A stretch of 64,000 nucleotides of DNA from Scytolyngbya sp. HA4215-MV1 (GCA_019359045.1 JAHHIA010000010.1:62001-126000), one strand, 5' to 3'. Shown: positions 45,193 to 56,477, counted from the first letter of the stretch. Numbers and translations are program-made. The notes: generated from the sequence alone by a model not told the origin.

Positions 45193-47424
45193 ATGGAACT
45201 TGTCAACCCTGGTGCGCTACCTCCTGACTTACGGGGGCGGCGTGTCTTAGCTGCGATCGTCTTCACTGACATCGCAACTTCGGGCACCCGTATGGCGATC
45301 GCAGAACGGCATACCCTCAATTTGATCCATCGGGACTTTCAACTGATGACGCGCCTTTGCGAACGGTTTGAAGGTCAGGTGCTCAAAACTTTGGGTGATG
45401 GACTGTTGATGTATTTTGCGAGTGCGGTACAAGCCGTTGAGTGTGCCCAAGAAATTCAACGCACTTTGGCTGAAAAGGCAGCGATATTGCCGCCTCAGGA
45501 TGTGCTGTATCATCGCATTGGCATCCATTTAGGAGATGTGTTGTTCAGCGAAACTGATGTGATGGGGAACGGTGTGAATATCGCCGCCCGATTGCAGACG
45601 GAAGCCAAACCCGGTGGAATTTGCTTGTCTCAAACCATCTACGATGTCGTGAAAAGTTGTCTAGACTTTAAGGTTGATTATTTAGGACTTCGACAGTTAA
45701 AAAATATTCGAGAAGCCTTACCGATCTATCAAATTCCTCCCGCGGCTCCCAACAAATATTCCAGCAAACACGCTTCTAAAAAAGCTTTGCCCACGGCTCG
45801 GTTGGCAAGAGTCTTTATCAGCTACCGCAGCCACGATCCGGACTTAAGTCTTGCCAGAGAGTTGCACGCTGGCTTACAAAAAGCAGGACATGCCTCGTTC
45901 ATGGCAGGAGAAAGTATTCATCTGGGTGAGGGATGGACGCAACGGATTGACGAGGAATTAAAACAAGCTGACTACTTTTTATTACTGCTGTCTGCTCAAT
46001 CTGCGACGAGCGAAATGGTGACCGAAGAAGTACGACGTGCACGCGAGTTGCGGGACAGCCATCCAGGCAAAAAACCGATCATTTTGCCAATTCGGGTGAA
46101 TTTTCCGCTGACATCGCCGTTGAATTATGATTTGCGAGGCTATTTGAATCAGATTCAACAGCGGGAATGGCAATCCTCTGGGGATACCCCAGTCTTGCTA
46201 CAAGAAATTTTAGACGTCCTGGCGCGGGAAGAGGCAATCAATCACCAGGGAATTGGAGTTGATAAAGAGGCTGAACGCTGGGGGGTTGAAGAATTGCTAG
46301 AGCGCAAGCTCTTGCCTGCACCGCCGGAGATGAAGTTGCTAGCTCCACCGTCATCGCCTGAAGTGGCACCTGACCCCGAACCGCCCCCCCTCCCAGCCGC
46401 CGAACCCGAACTGCCAGAAGGGCAGGTAGATCTCGCGTCCACGTTTTATCTGGAACGCCACCCGATTGAAAGTCGTTGCTACGAGACGATCGTGAAACCA
46501 GGCTCGCTGATCCGCATCAAGGCACCGCGCCAGATGGGCAAAACTTCACTCATGGCGCGGATTCTGCAACATGCTGCTCAGCAAGAATTTTTAACTGTGC
46601 CGCTCAGTTTTCAATTGGCAGACGGTGCCATCTTTGCCGATCTGGATCGCTTCTTACGGTGGTTTTGTGCAAGTGTTGGGCGGCGATTGGGATTGCCCAA
46701 TCGATTGGTCGATTTTTGGGATGAAATTTTTGGCAGTAAAGATAACTGTACTGCCTATTTTGAGGAATACTTGCTGCCCCGCATTGGTCGTCCGATCGTT
46801 TTGGGCCTGGATGAAGTAGATTGTGTCTTCCAGCATCCTGAAATTGCTGCCGACTTTTTTGCGCTCTTGCGGGCATGGCACGAAGATGCCAAAAATCGTG
46901 ATATCTGGAAACGGTTGCGGTTAATTGTGGTGCATTCCACTGAGGTTTATATTCCCCTGAACATCAACCAATCTCCTTTCAATGTTGGGTTGCCGATCGA
47001 ATTGCCAGAATTTAGCCCTGAGCAGGTGATGGATCTGGCAAATCGTCATCACTTGAATTGGGACAAAGCAGCGGTTGAAAAACTTATGGCGATGGTCGGG
47101 GGCCATCCTTATCTGGTGCGGGTGGCACTTTACCATATCGCTCGCCAGGATATCACTCTCGATCAGTTGCTCAGAATTGCTCCCACAGAAGCTGGATTAT
47201 ATGGAGACCATTTGCGTCGGCATCTGTGGAACCTAGAGCAACAGCCCAAACTTTCAAACGCTATGAAGAAAGTTGTCACATCGATCAGTTTAGTTCGCCT
47301 GGAAGCAACGCAAGCGTTTCAGCTACAAAGTATGGGCTTGGTTCACCTTCGGGGAAATGATGTGGTGCCCCGCTGCAATCTATATCGCCAATATTTTCGC
47401 GATCGTCTCAGAGTCATTCGATGA
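45193..47424 (+). CDS. Class III nucleotide cyclase-TIR-AAA-like ATPase fusion protein
   Basis: 743 residues. Three parts are visible. (1) Class III cyclase, about residues 15-180: metal Asp in [10 protein letters not shown] (Asp26) and TLGDG (Asp69), Lys65 in LKTLGDG and Asp122 as adenine-type selectors, Asn129 and Arg133 in VNIAARLQ; all catalytic positions seem intact. (2) TIR domain, about 206-340: [11 protein letters not shown], the beta-D region [19 protein letters not shown] with a candidate catalytic Glu (279), PIILPIRV. (3) Pro-rich linker (375-410), then an AAA-like P-loop ATPase with Walker [10 protein letters not shown] and Walker [13 protein letters not shown] 45193 preferred over TTG 45178. 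The stop overlaps the next gene (ATGA). Class III cyclases make cAMP; bacterial TIR domains can cleave NAD+. A combined signalling or defence role is inference. Confidence 0.85.
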   Translation: MELVNPGALPPDLRGRRVLAAIVFTDIATSGTRMAIAERHTLNLIHRDFQLMTRLCERFEGQVLKTLGDGLLMYFASAVQAVECAQEIQRTLAEKAAILPPQDVLYHRIGIHLGDVLFSETDVMGNGVNIAARLQTEAKPGGICLSQTIYDVVKSCLDFKVDYLGLRQLKNIREALPIYQIPPAAPNKYSSKHASKKALPTARLARVFISYRSHDPDLSLARELHAGLQKAGHASFMAGESIHLGEGWTQRIDEELKQADYFLLLLSAQSATSEMVTEEVRRARELRDSHPGKKPIILPIRVNFPLTSPLNYDLRGYLNQIQQREWQSSGDTPVLLQEILDVLAREEAINHQGIGVDKEAERWGVEELLERKLLPAPPEMKLLAPPSSPEVAPDPEPPPLPAAEPELPEGQVDLASTFYLERHPIESRCYETIVKPGSLIRIKAPRQMGKTSLMARILQHAAQQEFLTVPLSFQLADGAIFADLDRFLRWFCASVGRRLGLPNRLVDFWDEIFGSKDNCTAYFEEYLLPRIGRPIVLGLDEVDCVFQHPEIAADFFALLRAWHEDAKNRDIWKRLRLIVVHSTEVYIPLNINQSPFNVGLPIELPEFSPEQVMDLANRHHLNWDKAAVEKLMAMVGGHPYLVRVALYHIARQDITLDQLLRIAPTEAGLYGDHLRRHLWNLEQQPKLSNAMKKVVTSISLVRLEATQAFQLQSMGLVHLRGNDVVPRCNLYRQYFRDRLRVIR

Positions 47425-50400
47425 ACGCTCTACCCAATTTGGCTGATGAGTATCAGGTAGGCGGTAGTCTACCGATTGATGCTCCCACTTATGTGCGGCG
47501 ACAGGCAGATCGGGACTTGTACGAAGGACTGAAGGCAGGAGAGTTTTGTTATGTGCTGAACTCTCGCCAGATGGGTAAGTCTAGTTTACGGGTTCAGACG
47601 ATGCAGCGACTTCAGGCAGAAGGGGTTGCCTGTGCGGTAATTGATCTGACCAAAATTGGGAGTCAGCAGGTCACGCCTGATCAGTGGTATGCCGGTATGG
47701 TGCGTAGCCTGATCAGCAGCTTTGCCTTGTCCGAACAACTCAATTTGCGGAGTTGGTGGCGCGATCGTGAATTTCTCTCACCTGTACAACGACTGAGTGA
47801 ATTTATTGAAGAAGTTTTGCTCGTTGCGGTTCGTAGTAACCTGGTGATTTTTATTGACGAAATTGACAGTGTCCTCAGCCTCAACTTTCCCACCGATGAC
47901 TTTTTTGCATTTATTCGCGCTTGCTACAACAATCGGGCTGACCAACCCGTTTTTCAGCGGCTGACCTTTTCGTTAATGGGGGTGGCTACCCCTTCCGACC
48001 TTATTCAAGACCGACAGCGTACTCCGTTTAATGTGGGGCGAGCGATCTCGCTCACAGGCTTTCAACTGCACGAAATTGAACCGCTTGCCAGAGGCTTTGT
48101 GGGCAGATTTCAAAACCTCGATGCGATTTTGGCTGCGTTATTGCAATGGACGGGGGGACAACCCTTTCTGACCCAGAAGCTTTGTAAACTGATCTTGCAG
48201 GAGGGCGATCTGGCGCAGGGAGTCGGCAGCAGGGGACAGGCGGCAAACGGCGATCTGCAGCAGGAAACAGGCGCTAGAAGGCAGGGACAAGGCGTAAGGG
48301 AAACTAAGAAGCAAAAGGGCGCTGGTCACTCCCATCCTTTGCCAGCACCAGCTAATTCCTCAACCCAAAACTCAAAACTCAAAATTCAAAACGCTGCTTC
48401 TACTTCGGCTGAATCCCAATGGATTGACCATCTGGTTACGACTCGTGTACTGGAAAATTGGGAGGCTCAAGATGAACCAGAGCACTTAAAAACGATTCGC
48501 GATCGGCTACTGCGCAGTGGTCAACGGACAGCTCGTCTACTCAGTCTCTATCAACAAATCCTGAATCAAGACGGGATTACCAGCAACGATACGCCGGAAC
48601 AAATGGAGTTGCTACTCTCGGGGTTGGTGGTCAAGCGGCAGGGCAAGCTGACTGTCTATAACCGCATTTATGCAGCGGTGTTTGATCTGGCATGGTCGCA
48701 TAAGGTGATGGCGGATTTGCGTCCCTATGGTGAGGCGCTCGGCGCTTGGATAGCATCGGGTGGGCAGGATGAGTCGCGTTTGTTGCGAGGGCAGGCGTTG
48801 CAAGATGCCATGATTTGGTCGGCTGACAAAAACTTGAGCAATCAGGACTTTCAGTTCCTAGCAGCCAGCCAGGATTTGGATAATCGCATGGTTCAGATTG
48901 CGCTGGATGCAGAGCGCAAAGCAAATCAAATTCTGGCAGAGGCACAACAAAAAGCAGAACACAAAATTCGAGAGGCTCAGGCAGGTACCCGGCTGGAGCG
49001 GGAAGGGGTGATTGCCCTGCGTCAATTTGAATCTGAAGAAATTGAATCGCTGCTCACCGCGATGCGGATTGGGCAGGCGTTAAAAGAAATGGTGACGGAC
49101 GATCGTCCCCTGTCAGAATATCCTGCAATTAGTCCGCTACTGGCTCTGCAGATTATTCTCGACAATGTGCATGAACAAAATCGCCTCAAGGGACATCAAG
49201 GACCGATCGCCGCCCTTCGATTTAGCCCCGATGGGCAGATCATTGCCACCTGTGGCGAAGATGGCACTGCCCGGCTGTGGAATCTGGCAGGACAGCAAAT
49301 CCTGCAATTGGATGGGCATCGGGGAGGGGTGTATAGTCTGAGCTTTAGTCCTGATGGGCGGAAGCTCGCGACTACGGGCGACGATGGGACGATCCGCATT
49401 TGGAACCCAATGGGCAAAAAGCTGGGGCAGTGGCGGGACTATGAAGGCAGAATCAATAGCGTTAGCTTTAGCCTGGATGGACGCTATATTGCCACGGCGG
49501 GTGAAGACAGCACGGTCAAAATTTGGAGCGCCTCCGGTCAGCTCAGTGCCCAGCTCAAAGGACATCGAGGACCCATTAAAGATGCCAACTTTAGCCCCAA
49601 TCGGCAATATTTAGCAACTGCAGGTTGGGATGGTATCGCCGCGCTCTGGCAGCTTTCTGATAACCAGATGATTCCGTTAGAAGGGCATATGGGTGGGGTT
49701 TACAGCAGCTGCTTTAGTCCTGATGGGCAACAAGTTGTGACCGCTGGGTTGGATGGCACCGCCCGTTTATGGAATTTGGCTGGACAACAAATTGCCCAGT
49801 TTGATGGGCACCAAGGTCCGGTTAATCGTATTTGCTTTAGCTCCGATGGACAACGCCTCGCTTCGGCCGGAGAAGATGGCAGTGTGCGAATTTGGAGCCT
49901 CTCAGGACAGCAAATTATGCAACTGAATGGGCATCACCATCCCATTCGAGATCTCGATTTTAGTTTTGATGGGCAATACCTGGCGACTGCGGGTTGGGAG
50001 GGCACTGTTCGTCTCTGGGATTTATCGGAGAAAGCGACGCTGCGATTGGAGGGACACTTGCGTCCTGTCAGGCAACTCAGTTTTAGTCCAGACGGCACTC
50101 ATCTGGCAACCGCCGCAGGCCAGGTGTATTTGTGGAATGCCGCTGGGCACAAGCTTGCACAACTCAAAGCCCATCAGGGCAGAGTCAATAGTGTGTGTTT
50201 CCACCCTTCCGGGCAACAACTCGCTTCGGCGGGAAAGCACGGGGTGGTAATCTGGAGCCTCCTGGGTCAAAAAGTAGTTCAACTGACGGGACATGCCGAT
50301 GACGTGACCAGTATTAGTTTCAGTCCCCAAGGTGATCTGTTGGCAACAGCTGGGTTTGATGGCACGGTTTGCGTGTGGAATCTGTCCGGTGAGAAATTGT

Positions 50401-50963
50401 TGCAGTTACAAGGACATCGGGTGTGGGTCGAAAGTGTAAATTTCAGCCCCAATGGAGAATTTTTAATCACAGCGGGTGGGGATGGGACTGCTCGCCTTTG
50501 GGATCTGACGGGTCGGCAACTGTTGCGTTTGAGTGTGGCGCAAGGCGATATTACCAGTGTGAGTTTTAGTCCCAATGGGGAGGCGATCGCCACGGCGGGT
50601 CGAGACGGTACCATTCGGCTCTGGAATCTGACTGGACAGCAGTTGATTCAAATCCGAGGACATCGTGGCTGGGTCAATAGCGTCAGTTTCAGCCCAGATG
50701 GGCAACGCTTGGCTTCTGCTGGCGAGGATGGCATGGTGAGAGTGTGGGTCGTTTCTGGACAACAGGTCGCCGAATTTAATGGGCATCAGGGACCTGTCAA
50801 TCAGGTAGGCTTTAGCCCCAACGGCAAACAAATTGCGGCCGCTGGAGAAGATGGCAGCGTTTATCTCTGGCAGGTGGAAGATTTGAACGAATTATTAACA
50901 CGCGGACGAGTGTGGTTGAAAGACTATCTAGCCAACAATTTAGGAGTCCTGAGTCATTCTTAA
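47421..50963 (+). CDS. AAA-like ATPase-coiled coil-WD40 (14 repeats) protein
   Basis: 1180 residues. N-terminal AAA-like domain (residues 1-260): SRQMGKSSL as Walker [11 protein letters not shown] as Walker [13 protein letters not shown] at the helical end; it resembles the ATPase part of the upstream protein. A repeat-derived low-complexity insert spans about residues 263-327. A helical and coiled-coil part follows ([23 protein letters not shown]). From about residue 590 to the end there are 14 WD40 repeats of about 41 residues, each with GH near the start, FSPDG in the middle and RLWNL at the end; that number makes two seven-bladed propellers. A STAND-like sensor is the likely role: the propellers bind a ligand and the ATPase switches state. 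Coupled by a 4-base overlap to the cyclase-TIR gene. Confidence 0.88.
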   Translation: MNALPNLADEYQVGGSLPIDAPTYVRRQADRDLYEGLKAGEFCYVLNSRQMGKSSLRVQTMQRLQAEGVACAVIDLTKIGSQQVTPDQWYAGMVRSLISSFALSEQLNLRSWWRDREFLSPVQRLSEFIEEVLLVAVRSNLVIFIDEIDSVLSLNFPTDDFFAFIRACYNNRADQPVFQRLTFSLMGVATPSDLIQDRQRTPFNVGRAISLTGFQLHEIEPLARGFVGRFQNLDAILAALLQWTGGQPFLTQKLCKLILQEGDLAQGVGSRGQAANGDLQQETGARRQGQGVRETKKQKGAGHSHPLPAPANSSTQNSKLKIQNAASTSAESQWIDHLVTTRVLENWEAQDEPEHLKTIRDRLLRSGQRTARLLSLYQQILNQDGITSNDTPEQMELLLSGLVVKRQGKLTVYNRIYAAVFDLAWSHKVMADLRPYGEALGAWIASGGQDESRLLRGQALQDAMIWSADKNLSNQDFQFLAASQDLDNRMVQIALDAERKANQILAEAQQKAEHKIREAQAGTRLEREGVIALRQFESEEIESLLTAMRIGQALKEMVTDDRPLSEYPAISPLLALQIILDNVHEQNRLKGHQGPIAALRFSPDGQIIATCGEDGTARLWNLAGQQILQLDGHRGGVYSLSFSPDGRKLATTGDDGTIRIWNPMGKKLGQWRDYEGRINSVSFSLDGRYIATAGEDSTVKIWSASGQLSAQLKGHRGPIKDANFSPNRQYLATAGWDGIAALWQLSDNQMIPLEGHMGGVYSSCFSPDGQQVVTAGLDGTARLWNLAGQQIAQFDGHQGPVNRICFSSDGQRLASAGEDGSVRIWSLSGQQIMQLNGHHHPIRDLDFSFDGQYLATAGWEGTVRLWDLSEKATLRLEGHLRPVRQLSFSPDGTHLATAAGQVYLWNAAGHKLAQLKAHQGRVNSVCFHPSGQQLASAGKHGVVIWSLLGQKVVQLTGHADDVTSISFSPQGDLLATAGFDGTVCVWNLSGEKLLQLQGHRVWVESVNFSPNGEFLITAGGDGTARLWDLTGRQLLRLSVAQGDITSVSFSPNGEAIATAGRDGTIRLWNLTGQQLIQIRGHRGWVNSVSFSPDGQRLASAGEDGMVRVWVVSGQQVAEFNGHQGPVNQVGFSPNGKQIAAAGEDGSVYLWQVEDLNELLTRGRVWLKDYLANNLGVLSHS
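48219..48400 (+). repeat. In-frame repeat-derived insert in the AAA-WD40 gene
   Basis: Purine-rich GGCAGCAGGGACAGG-like units are followed by AACTCAAAACTCAAAATTC-type units, both typical of dispersed short cyanobacterial repeats. They encode a Gln/Gly/Ser-rich linker between the ATPase core and its helical end, and keep the frame. Confidence 0.7.
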
Positions 50964-51091
50964 CGAGTTTGGCAGGGTCTTGAGAAATAGGAGAGCCATA
51001 GAGAGCAACTCCACCGTTTTGCCAGCGAGAAGTAACGTAAAATCGGCATAATAAAAGCCTTGAGCCTGGATTGCGTGAGGGAGAATCGGCA

Positions 51092-52228
51092 ATGAATTGG
51101 TGGCAAAGACTCAAAAACAACTTGCTTGCCCGTCTTGGGGCTGTATTGTTGCTCGTGTTTTACATCGCCGTCTTAGGCGCCGAGTTTATTGCGCCCTACG
51201 ATCCTTACGAATCTCAACTAGATGGTGCTTTGCTTCCTCCGACCCAGATTTATTGGTCGAATCAGCAAGGGCAGTTTCAGGGACCCCATGTGTATCCCAC
51301 TACCCAGGGACCGGTTGATTTGGCGACTGGGCAGCGGGAGTTAATCATCGATCGCACCCAACCCTCGCGGTTAAGCTTGTTTGTTCCAGGTGACCCCTAT
51401 CGATTGTTCCGGCTTGTCCTGCCCCTACCCACGCGCTTTTCACTGACCCAACCCAAGTTTGAAGAACGAGAGATTGTTCCAGGTATTAAAGGAAACATCC
51501 ACTTGTTTGGTACGCAGGGCAAAGGGAAATATAACCTCCTCGGCACAGATGAACAAGCGCGCGATCAACTGAGTCGCTTGATCTACGGGGGGCGTATTAG
51601 CTTGAGTATCGGGTTGGTTGGGATTGCCCTCTCTTTCCCGCTAGGAATGATTGTGGGCGGGATCTCTGGTTACTTTGGGGGATGGCTAGATAGCGTCCTC
51701 ATGCGTCTGGTGGAAGTGCTAATGACCATTCCTACGATTTATTTGCTCGTGGCTTTGGCAGCAGTATTGCCCCCCGGACTGAGTAGCGCTCAGCGTTTTT
51801 TGCTAATTATTCTGATTACGTCTTTTGTCAGTTGGGCGGGTTTGGCACGGGTAATTCGGGGGCAGGTTTTGTCCATCAAAGAGCGAGAATTTGTTCAGGC
51901 AGCGCGGGCGATGGGTGGCAAGCCGTTGTATATTATCGTGCGGCATGTTCTGCCCCAAACTGCGACCTATGTGATTATTTCTGCTACGCTCTCGATTCCC
52001 AGTTTCATTGTGGCGGAGTCCGTACTGAGTCTGATTGGTCTGGGAATTCAGCAACCTGATCCGTCCTGGGGCAATATGTTATCTTTGGCGACCAATGCGT
52101 CCATTTTGGTGTTGCAGCCCTGGTTAATTTGGCCCCCCGCCTTGTTGATTATTTTGACGGTACTGGCGTTTAACCTTTTGGGTGATGGTTTGCGGGATGC
52201 TCTCGATCCACGCAGCTTACAGCGCTAA
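51092..52228 (+). CDS. Oligopeptide/dipeptide ABC transporter permease (DppC/OppC-like)
   Basis: 378 residues from MNWWQRLKN, with GAGGGAG about 9 bases upstream. The N-terminal OppC segment (AVLLLVFYIAVLGAEFIAPYDPY) is followed by a periplasmic region of about 120 residues, longer than usual, then five membrane helices with the EAA loop FVQAARAMGGKPLYIIVRHVLPQT. The final DGLRDALDPR is typical. Partner permease, ATPases and binding protein are not in the window. Confidence 0.88.
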   Translation: MNWWQRLKNNLLARLGAVLLLVFYIAVLGAEFIAPYDPYESQLDGALLPPTQIYWSNQQGQFQGPHVYPTTQGPVDLATGQRELIIDRTQPSRLSLFVPGDPYRLFRLVLPLPTRFSLTQPKFEEREIVPGIKGNIHLFGTQGKGKYNLLGTDEQARDQLSRLIYGGRISLSIGLVGIALSFPLGMIVGGISGYFGGWLDSVLMRLVEVLMTIPTIYLLVALAAVLPPGLSSAQRFLLIILITSFVSWAGLARVIRGQVLSIKEREFVQAARAMGGKPLYIIVRHVLPQTATYVIISATLSIPSFIVAESVLSLIGLGIQQPDPSWGNMLSLATNASILVLQPWLIWPPALLIILTVLAFNLLGDGLRDALDPRSLQR

Positions 52229-52324
52229 CCGTGTTGCTAAATCGCCGTATGGATTGAAACTTTGTTCCACAATTCATACCCCTCTCTCTTTATTTCTAGA
52301 TCAGCAACGCTACGCTAACAGCAG

Positions 52325-53326
52325 TTATTTTGTCAGGGCGACCGCGTTGGGCATTTCAGCGTTGGTTACTTCAGACAGGTGACTGGTGAGGGTGCTCAGT
52401 GGCTCCAGCAGCATTTGATAAAGGTTCAGCCGAAAAGCAGGTTCGAGATACTTTTGTCGGGTGGCTTCCCAGGTAGACAGGGCTTCTGCTTGGGCCTGTT
52501 GCATTACGGCTTCGAGTTGAGCTTGGCTCGCAGGGGATAGTTTACTCAGTAGGAGCGATCGCAATACTTCGGTATCGTGCAATTTACCCAGATCGTCTTG
52601 AATGGCTTTGATTTCGTTTGCCCATTTCTGAAACGATTTGGGGTAGAAGTCCATGAAAAATTCTGCTTGGTAGCGTGCACGTTTACAAGCTTTCCGCAAG
52701 TCGTGCAGCACTGAGCTGTTTTCGGCTGAAATTTGCTCGGCTGAAATGAGCCACCCAGGGTGTAAAAGCAAGCTTGCCAAGAGTGGGCTGAGTAAATCGG
52801 GAATATGAGGTAAGAGCAGGAGCGGTGAGATCGTCGTGTATTGGGGGGTTTCTAGCCAGGTGTGGTAAGCCTCTTTGAGCGATTTGTAGTGCGATCGTTT
52901 CAGAGCAGATTTCACGCCAGCAAATGCTTTAATCCGATGTTTTTCTAAGACTGCGATTGCTTCATCGACCAAACCTTGCTCGTTCAAATCCAATTGCAAA
53001 CGATAGTTGGTTTCTAAATCTGCGATTTGTACGTCTAAATCGCGCAATTTTCCCAAGACTTTAGCCAGCGCACTCAACCGTTTTTCGCTGGCTGCTTTGG
53101 GCAATGCAATGGTTTCCTGAAATACTTGAAGGGCAGTGCGGAGGCGGCGAGTGGCTACCCGCATTCGATGTAAATTTTCAGGATCTTGATCGGTTAAAAC
53201 TTTCTTTTCATACTTAATGATCTGTTGATATTGCTCTTGAATGACGTTGCGGGCATGTTTACCCAAGGTCAGAATTTGTTTCGTTGTAGATATCTTTTTT
53301 AAAGATTTTTGGGTTGCTTTCCGCAT
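52325..53326 (-). CDS. CHAD-domain protein
   Basis: 333 residues, all helical. The two His-rich helix pairs of CHAD are visible as LHRMRVATRRLRTALQVF and VLHDLRKACKRARYQAEFF; further conserved basic residues follow in KLHDTEVLR. CHAD domains bind polyphosphate granules. It lacks the N-terminal CYTH domain often fused to CHAD; a separate CYTH protein occurs at 27298-27804, though far away. Confidence 0.85.
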   Translation of the reverse strand: MRKATQKSLKKISTTKQILTLGKHARNVIQEQYQQIIKYEKKVLTDQDPENLHRMRVATRRLRTALQVFQETIALPKAASEKRLSALAKVLGKLRDLDVQIADLETNYRLQLDLNEQGLVDEAIAVLEKHRIKAFAGVKSALKRSHYKSLKEAYHTWLETPQYTTISPLLLLPHIPDLLSPLLASLLLHPGWLISAEQISAENSSVLHDLRKACKRARYQAEFFMDFYPKSFQKWANEIKAIQDDLGKLHDTEVLRSLLLSKLSPASQAQLEAVMQQAQAEALSTWEATRQKYLEPAFRLNLYQMLLEPLSTLTSHLSEVTNAEMPNAVALTK

Positions 53327-53997
53327 AGCATCTCTGCTAATTTTGTGGATTTTTACCTTTAGTATTATAACACCTTCTTAATCAGAGCCTAAGCTTCTCT
53401 TAAGGAGAGAAAATGAAGTTTTGTCCGTGAATTTGGTTCCCTGCTTTAACCTTTCAATCGCCTGATTGTTTAGAGATAGGCAAGATTTCAAATTAATTAA
53501 TGATGTAGTCGAGGCGACTGACAAAATCTCAGTAATCAGTGATAATGCCAAGGGCGATTGCTCAAACAGTGCAATGAATTCTCATCTCGTTTATTGCTAC
53601 TAGTTAAGATGTACTGACGATCTTGTGAGGCGTGAGTTCTAGAAAGACTGCGATCGTGCTGCAGGCAGTAGACTCAATTTTGACTGAGTTCGTAGGGTTG
53701 AGGAAAGTCTTTCAAAAAAGAATCTTGTATTTGAATTGGCTCTCATCATTTTGTCCGGATGCTTTGAACCTTGAAATTTTCAAGACTAAAGGTTTAAATG
53801 TTGAAAGATGAATTCCCAGGGTTACTATCAAAGATGAAGTCAGGGTTGAAAATAGAAATTTGGGGTGCTTGATGGGATGCCTCTAAAAGTAAGTTGCTAG
53901 GGAGTTGGTTGCTAGGAACCGAGGCGCTTGTGCTAAGAGTAATTGTGAACGATGACTGTGTAGAACTTGATCACTGAGGACAACGTCATCAACGCTT
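53327..53997. other. Intergenic region without a gene
   Basis: About 670 bases between the divergent CHAD and histidine kinase genes. I see no open frame with a ribosome site, no strong hairpin and no repeat shared with the rest of the window. Confidence 0.5.
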
Positions 53998-55341
53998 ATG
54001 CTGATGCTTAATGCTCAAACAGTGTGTGTAAGCCCTTTGGTTTCAGATTTATCCCTGGAATCCACGCTACAAGATTTGTCTTTACATAATTGTCAGATTG
54101 AGATACATCGCTCCAGTCATGAGGTTGGTCGGATTTTTGAGGAAAACCCGTTACTGCCTGGCGTGATTCTTCTGGATCAAGGTCAGTTTTTGGGAATGAT
54201 TTCACGGCGACAGTTTTTGCGGCATATGAGCCGTCCTTATGGGTTGGAAATCTTTTCTCGACGATCGCTACGGACTTTGTATGAATTTGCCCGTACTGAT
54301 GCCTTAATTTTTCCGGGTAATACATCCATTCCATTTGCTGCCCAAAAGGCTGTACAGCGTCCTTCGGGAGCGCTCCAAGAACCGATCGTGGTGCAATTGG
54401 ATTCGCAAGATTACCGATTATTGGATGCGCATCAATTATTTATTGTCCAAGCTAAAATTCATGAATTAACGGTACAACTGCTACAAGAAAAAACTCAAGC
54501 TCAGATGATCCAGAATGAAAAGATGGCAGGTCTGGGACAAATGGTGGCTGGAGTTGCTCATGAAATCCTCAATCCAGTCAATTTTATTTGGGGAAATCTG
54601 AATTATTTAGCAGATTACAGCCAAGATTTAATGCAAATTCTTGCGGCTTATGAATGCGAGTTTCCGCAGGCTTCTGAGCAAATTGATGAGCTGAAAGCAG
54701 AAATTGATTTTGAATTTCTCTGTAAGGATTTTCCTCAAGTTCTTGCCAGTATGAAGCTGGGAACAGAGCGGCTGAAAAAAATTATTAGTGCTCTGCGAAA
54801 CTTTTCTCATATGGATGAGGTCAATCGTAGACCGATCGATCTACACGAATGTTTGGACAATACGCTGTTAATTGTGAGCAACCGCACCAAATATGGCATC
54901 GAGATCCTCCGAAATTACGGGGAGTTGCCTTTGGTCAATTGCTATTCGGGGCAATTGAATCAGGTGTTTATGAACCTAATTAGTAATGCGATTGATGCGC
55001 TAATTGAGCTAGATCGAACAACTAAACCGCAGGATTGGCAACCTCAAATTGTGCTCTCCACGGAAGTCGTGACAGATCAAGGGGAGAACAAATTGCTGAA
55101 ACAGGAAGAGGACGTTCAAGCAGTTCTGATCCGGATCTTAGATAATGGACCTGGAATTGCTCCAGAAATACAGAAGCAGGTTTTTGAGACTTTTTTTACG
55201 ACAAAACCTGTGGGCAAAGGCACCGGTTTGGGATTGGCAATTAGTCGGCAAATTGTAGTAGAAAAACACCAGGGAAAACTCGATTTTCGTTCTCAATTGG
55301 GTATTGGCACGGAGTTTGAGGTCTGGTTGCCTTTGTCCTGA
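53998..55341 (+). CDS. Cytoplasmic sensor histidine kinase
   Basis: 447 residues. N-terminal CBS-like or sensory region (residues 10-150; VILLDQGQFLGMISRRQFLRHM), a coiled-coil segment (VQLLQEKTQAQMIQNEKMAGLG), a HisKA variant with VAGVAHEILNPVNF (phospho-His kept, HEILNP in place of HEINNP), and a HATPase domain with NLISNAIDALIE, LDNGPGIAP and GKGTGLGLAISRQIV. No membrane segments. The output partner is not adjacent. Two start codons (53998 and 54004) are possible. Confidence 0.88.
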   Translation: MLMLNAQTVCVSPLVSDLSLESTLQDLSLHNCQIEIHRSSHEVGRIFEENPLLPGVILLDQGQFLGMISRRQFLRHMSRPYGLEIFSRRSLRTLYEFARTDALIFPGNTSIPFAAQKAVQRPSGALQEPIVVQLDSQDYRLLDAHQLFIVQAKIHELTVQLLQEKTQAQMIQNEKMAGLGQMVAGVAHEILNPVNFIWGNLNYLADYSQDLMQILAAYECEFPQASEQIDELKAEIDFEFLCKDFPQVLASMKLGTERLKKIISALRNFSHMDEVNRRPIDLHECLDNTLLIVSNRTKYGIEILRNYGELPLVNCYSGQLNQVFMNLISNAIDALIELDRTTKPQDWQPQIVLSTEVVTDQGENKLLKQEEDVQAVLIRILDNGPGIAPEIQKQVFETFFTTKPVGKGTGLGLAISRQIVVEKHQGKLDFRSQLGIGTEFEVWLPLS

Positions 55342-55365
55342 TCCCTTGGTTGCATCTCACTTTTA

Positions 55366-55458
55366 GCCCTCACCCTAAATCCCTCTCCCAGAGCGGGAGA
55401 GAAACTTTGATTTGGCTCCCCTTCTCCCGTTTTGGGAGAAGGGCTGGGGGATGAGGGC
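55366..55458. repeat. Dispersed cyanobacterial repeat with inverted ends
   Basis: The left end GCCCTCACCC and right end GGGGATGAGGGC form an inverted pair; the inside has TCTCCCAGAGCGGGAGAG and CTTCTCCCGTTTTGGGAGAAG, two more hairpins. It is a widespread type of repeat in cyanobacteria, downstream of the kinase gene. Confidence 0.7.
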
Positions 55459-55558
55459 AAATTTGCAAAACTGGGATGTACTCGATTTCAAATTCAGAAA
55501 GGCTCAAATCGCTATGCTTAAGCAGCATGCGTCATTCTTTCAATTGGGTTACCCAGCT

Positions 55559-56251
55559 TCAAATTTCAAAGTTGAACCCTTTTTGCTTGAGTTGTAAATA
55601 TTTTTGTTCATCGAATTGATAGAGTCGGGCGGCTCGGTGAGCAACGCCTGTTTGAGTTTCATCTAGTTCAATCAGCAAATCGGTTTTGAAAAACTTTTTC
55701 CGAAAATTGCGCTTGTCCAACGGTTGCCCCAAGATCGTTTCGTAAAGTTTTTGGAGTTGCGATAAGGTAAATTTTTGAGGTAAGAGTTCAAAGCCGATCG
55801 GTTCATAGCGCACTTTTCCTTTGAGACGGACGATCGCGGTCTGCAAGATGCGATCGTGATCAAACGCCAAAGGGGGTAACCTGGTAATGGGGAACCAGGC
55901 AGCATCGCTGGCATCGGTTGCTGCTTGAATGGCATATTCGCTCAAATTGACCAAGGCATAGTAAGCAACTGAGACAACACGCTCACGTGGATCGCGATCG
56001 ACTGCTCCAAACGTATAAAGCTGTTCTAAAAAAACTTCTTGGATGCCCGTTTCCTCTTGCAATTCTCTGCGAGCTGCGGCGTCTAACGACTCATCTACCC
56101 GGACAAATCCTCCTGGCAAAGCCCATTGCTCCTGAAACGGCGGCAAGTTTCGGCGAATTAGCATGACTTTGAGTGTGTGTTGCTCATCCAGTCCAAACAC
56201 AACACAATCGACAGTGAGGTTGGGTCGGGGATAGGGGTAAGTGTAGGGCAT
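55559..56251 (-). CDS. Nudix hydrolase with NrtR-like C-terminal domain
   Basis: 230 residues. The Nudix box ([24 protein letters not shown] region) has every consensus residue, so hydrolase activity is expected. After residue 150 a second domain ([29 protein letters not shown]) matches the winged-helix half of NrtR regulators. NrtR proteins sense ADP-ribose and control NAD genes, but often have a degenerate box; here it is intact, so it may be an enzyme, a regulator, or both. No NAD gene is next to it. Confidence 0.82.
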   Translation of the reverse strand: MPYTYPYPRPNLTVDCVVFGLDEQHTLKVMLIRRNLPPFQEQWALPGGFVRVDESLDAAARRELQEETGIQEVFLEQLYTFGAVDRDPRERVVSVAYYALVNLSEYAIQAATDASDAAWFPITRLPPLAFDHDRILQTAIVRLKGKVRYEPIGFELLPQKFTLSQLQKLYETILGQPLDKRNFRKKFFKTDLLIELDETQTGVAHRAARLYQFDEQKYLQLKQKGFNFEI

Positions 56252-56477
56252 GGGTGAAGGAGCACTGAAAGACTCAACAAAAAGCTTAAACCAGCATTAC
56301 GCAGAGAAGAAATTCAAACAAGTAAACGGGAATACTCCAGCAAAGGTGGTACCGTTCTTGACTGAAAATTTTGGGTTTTTATCAGTAGGTCATTCTTGAT
56401 ATTGTCAGTGGGAGTTTCATGCATCGCTGGCTCTTCAACCCTTTTAAATCGATGATTGATTAAATTTTCACTAAAAA

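Noticed and set aside
46242-46442. Gly/Ser-rich minus-strand frame
   Set aside because: Reverse reading of the Pro-rich linker of the cyclase-TIR gene.
49190-50880. Regular repeats at about 123-base spacing, considered as a CRISPR array
   Set aside because: The repeats are coding WD40 units with no distinct spacers and no cas genes nearby.
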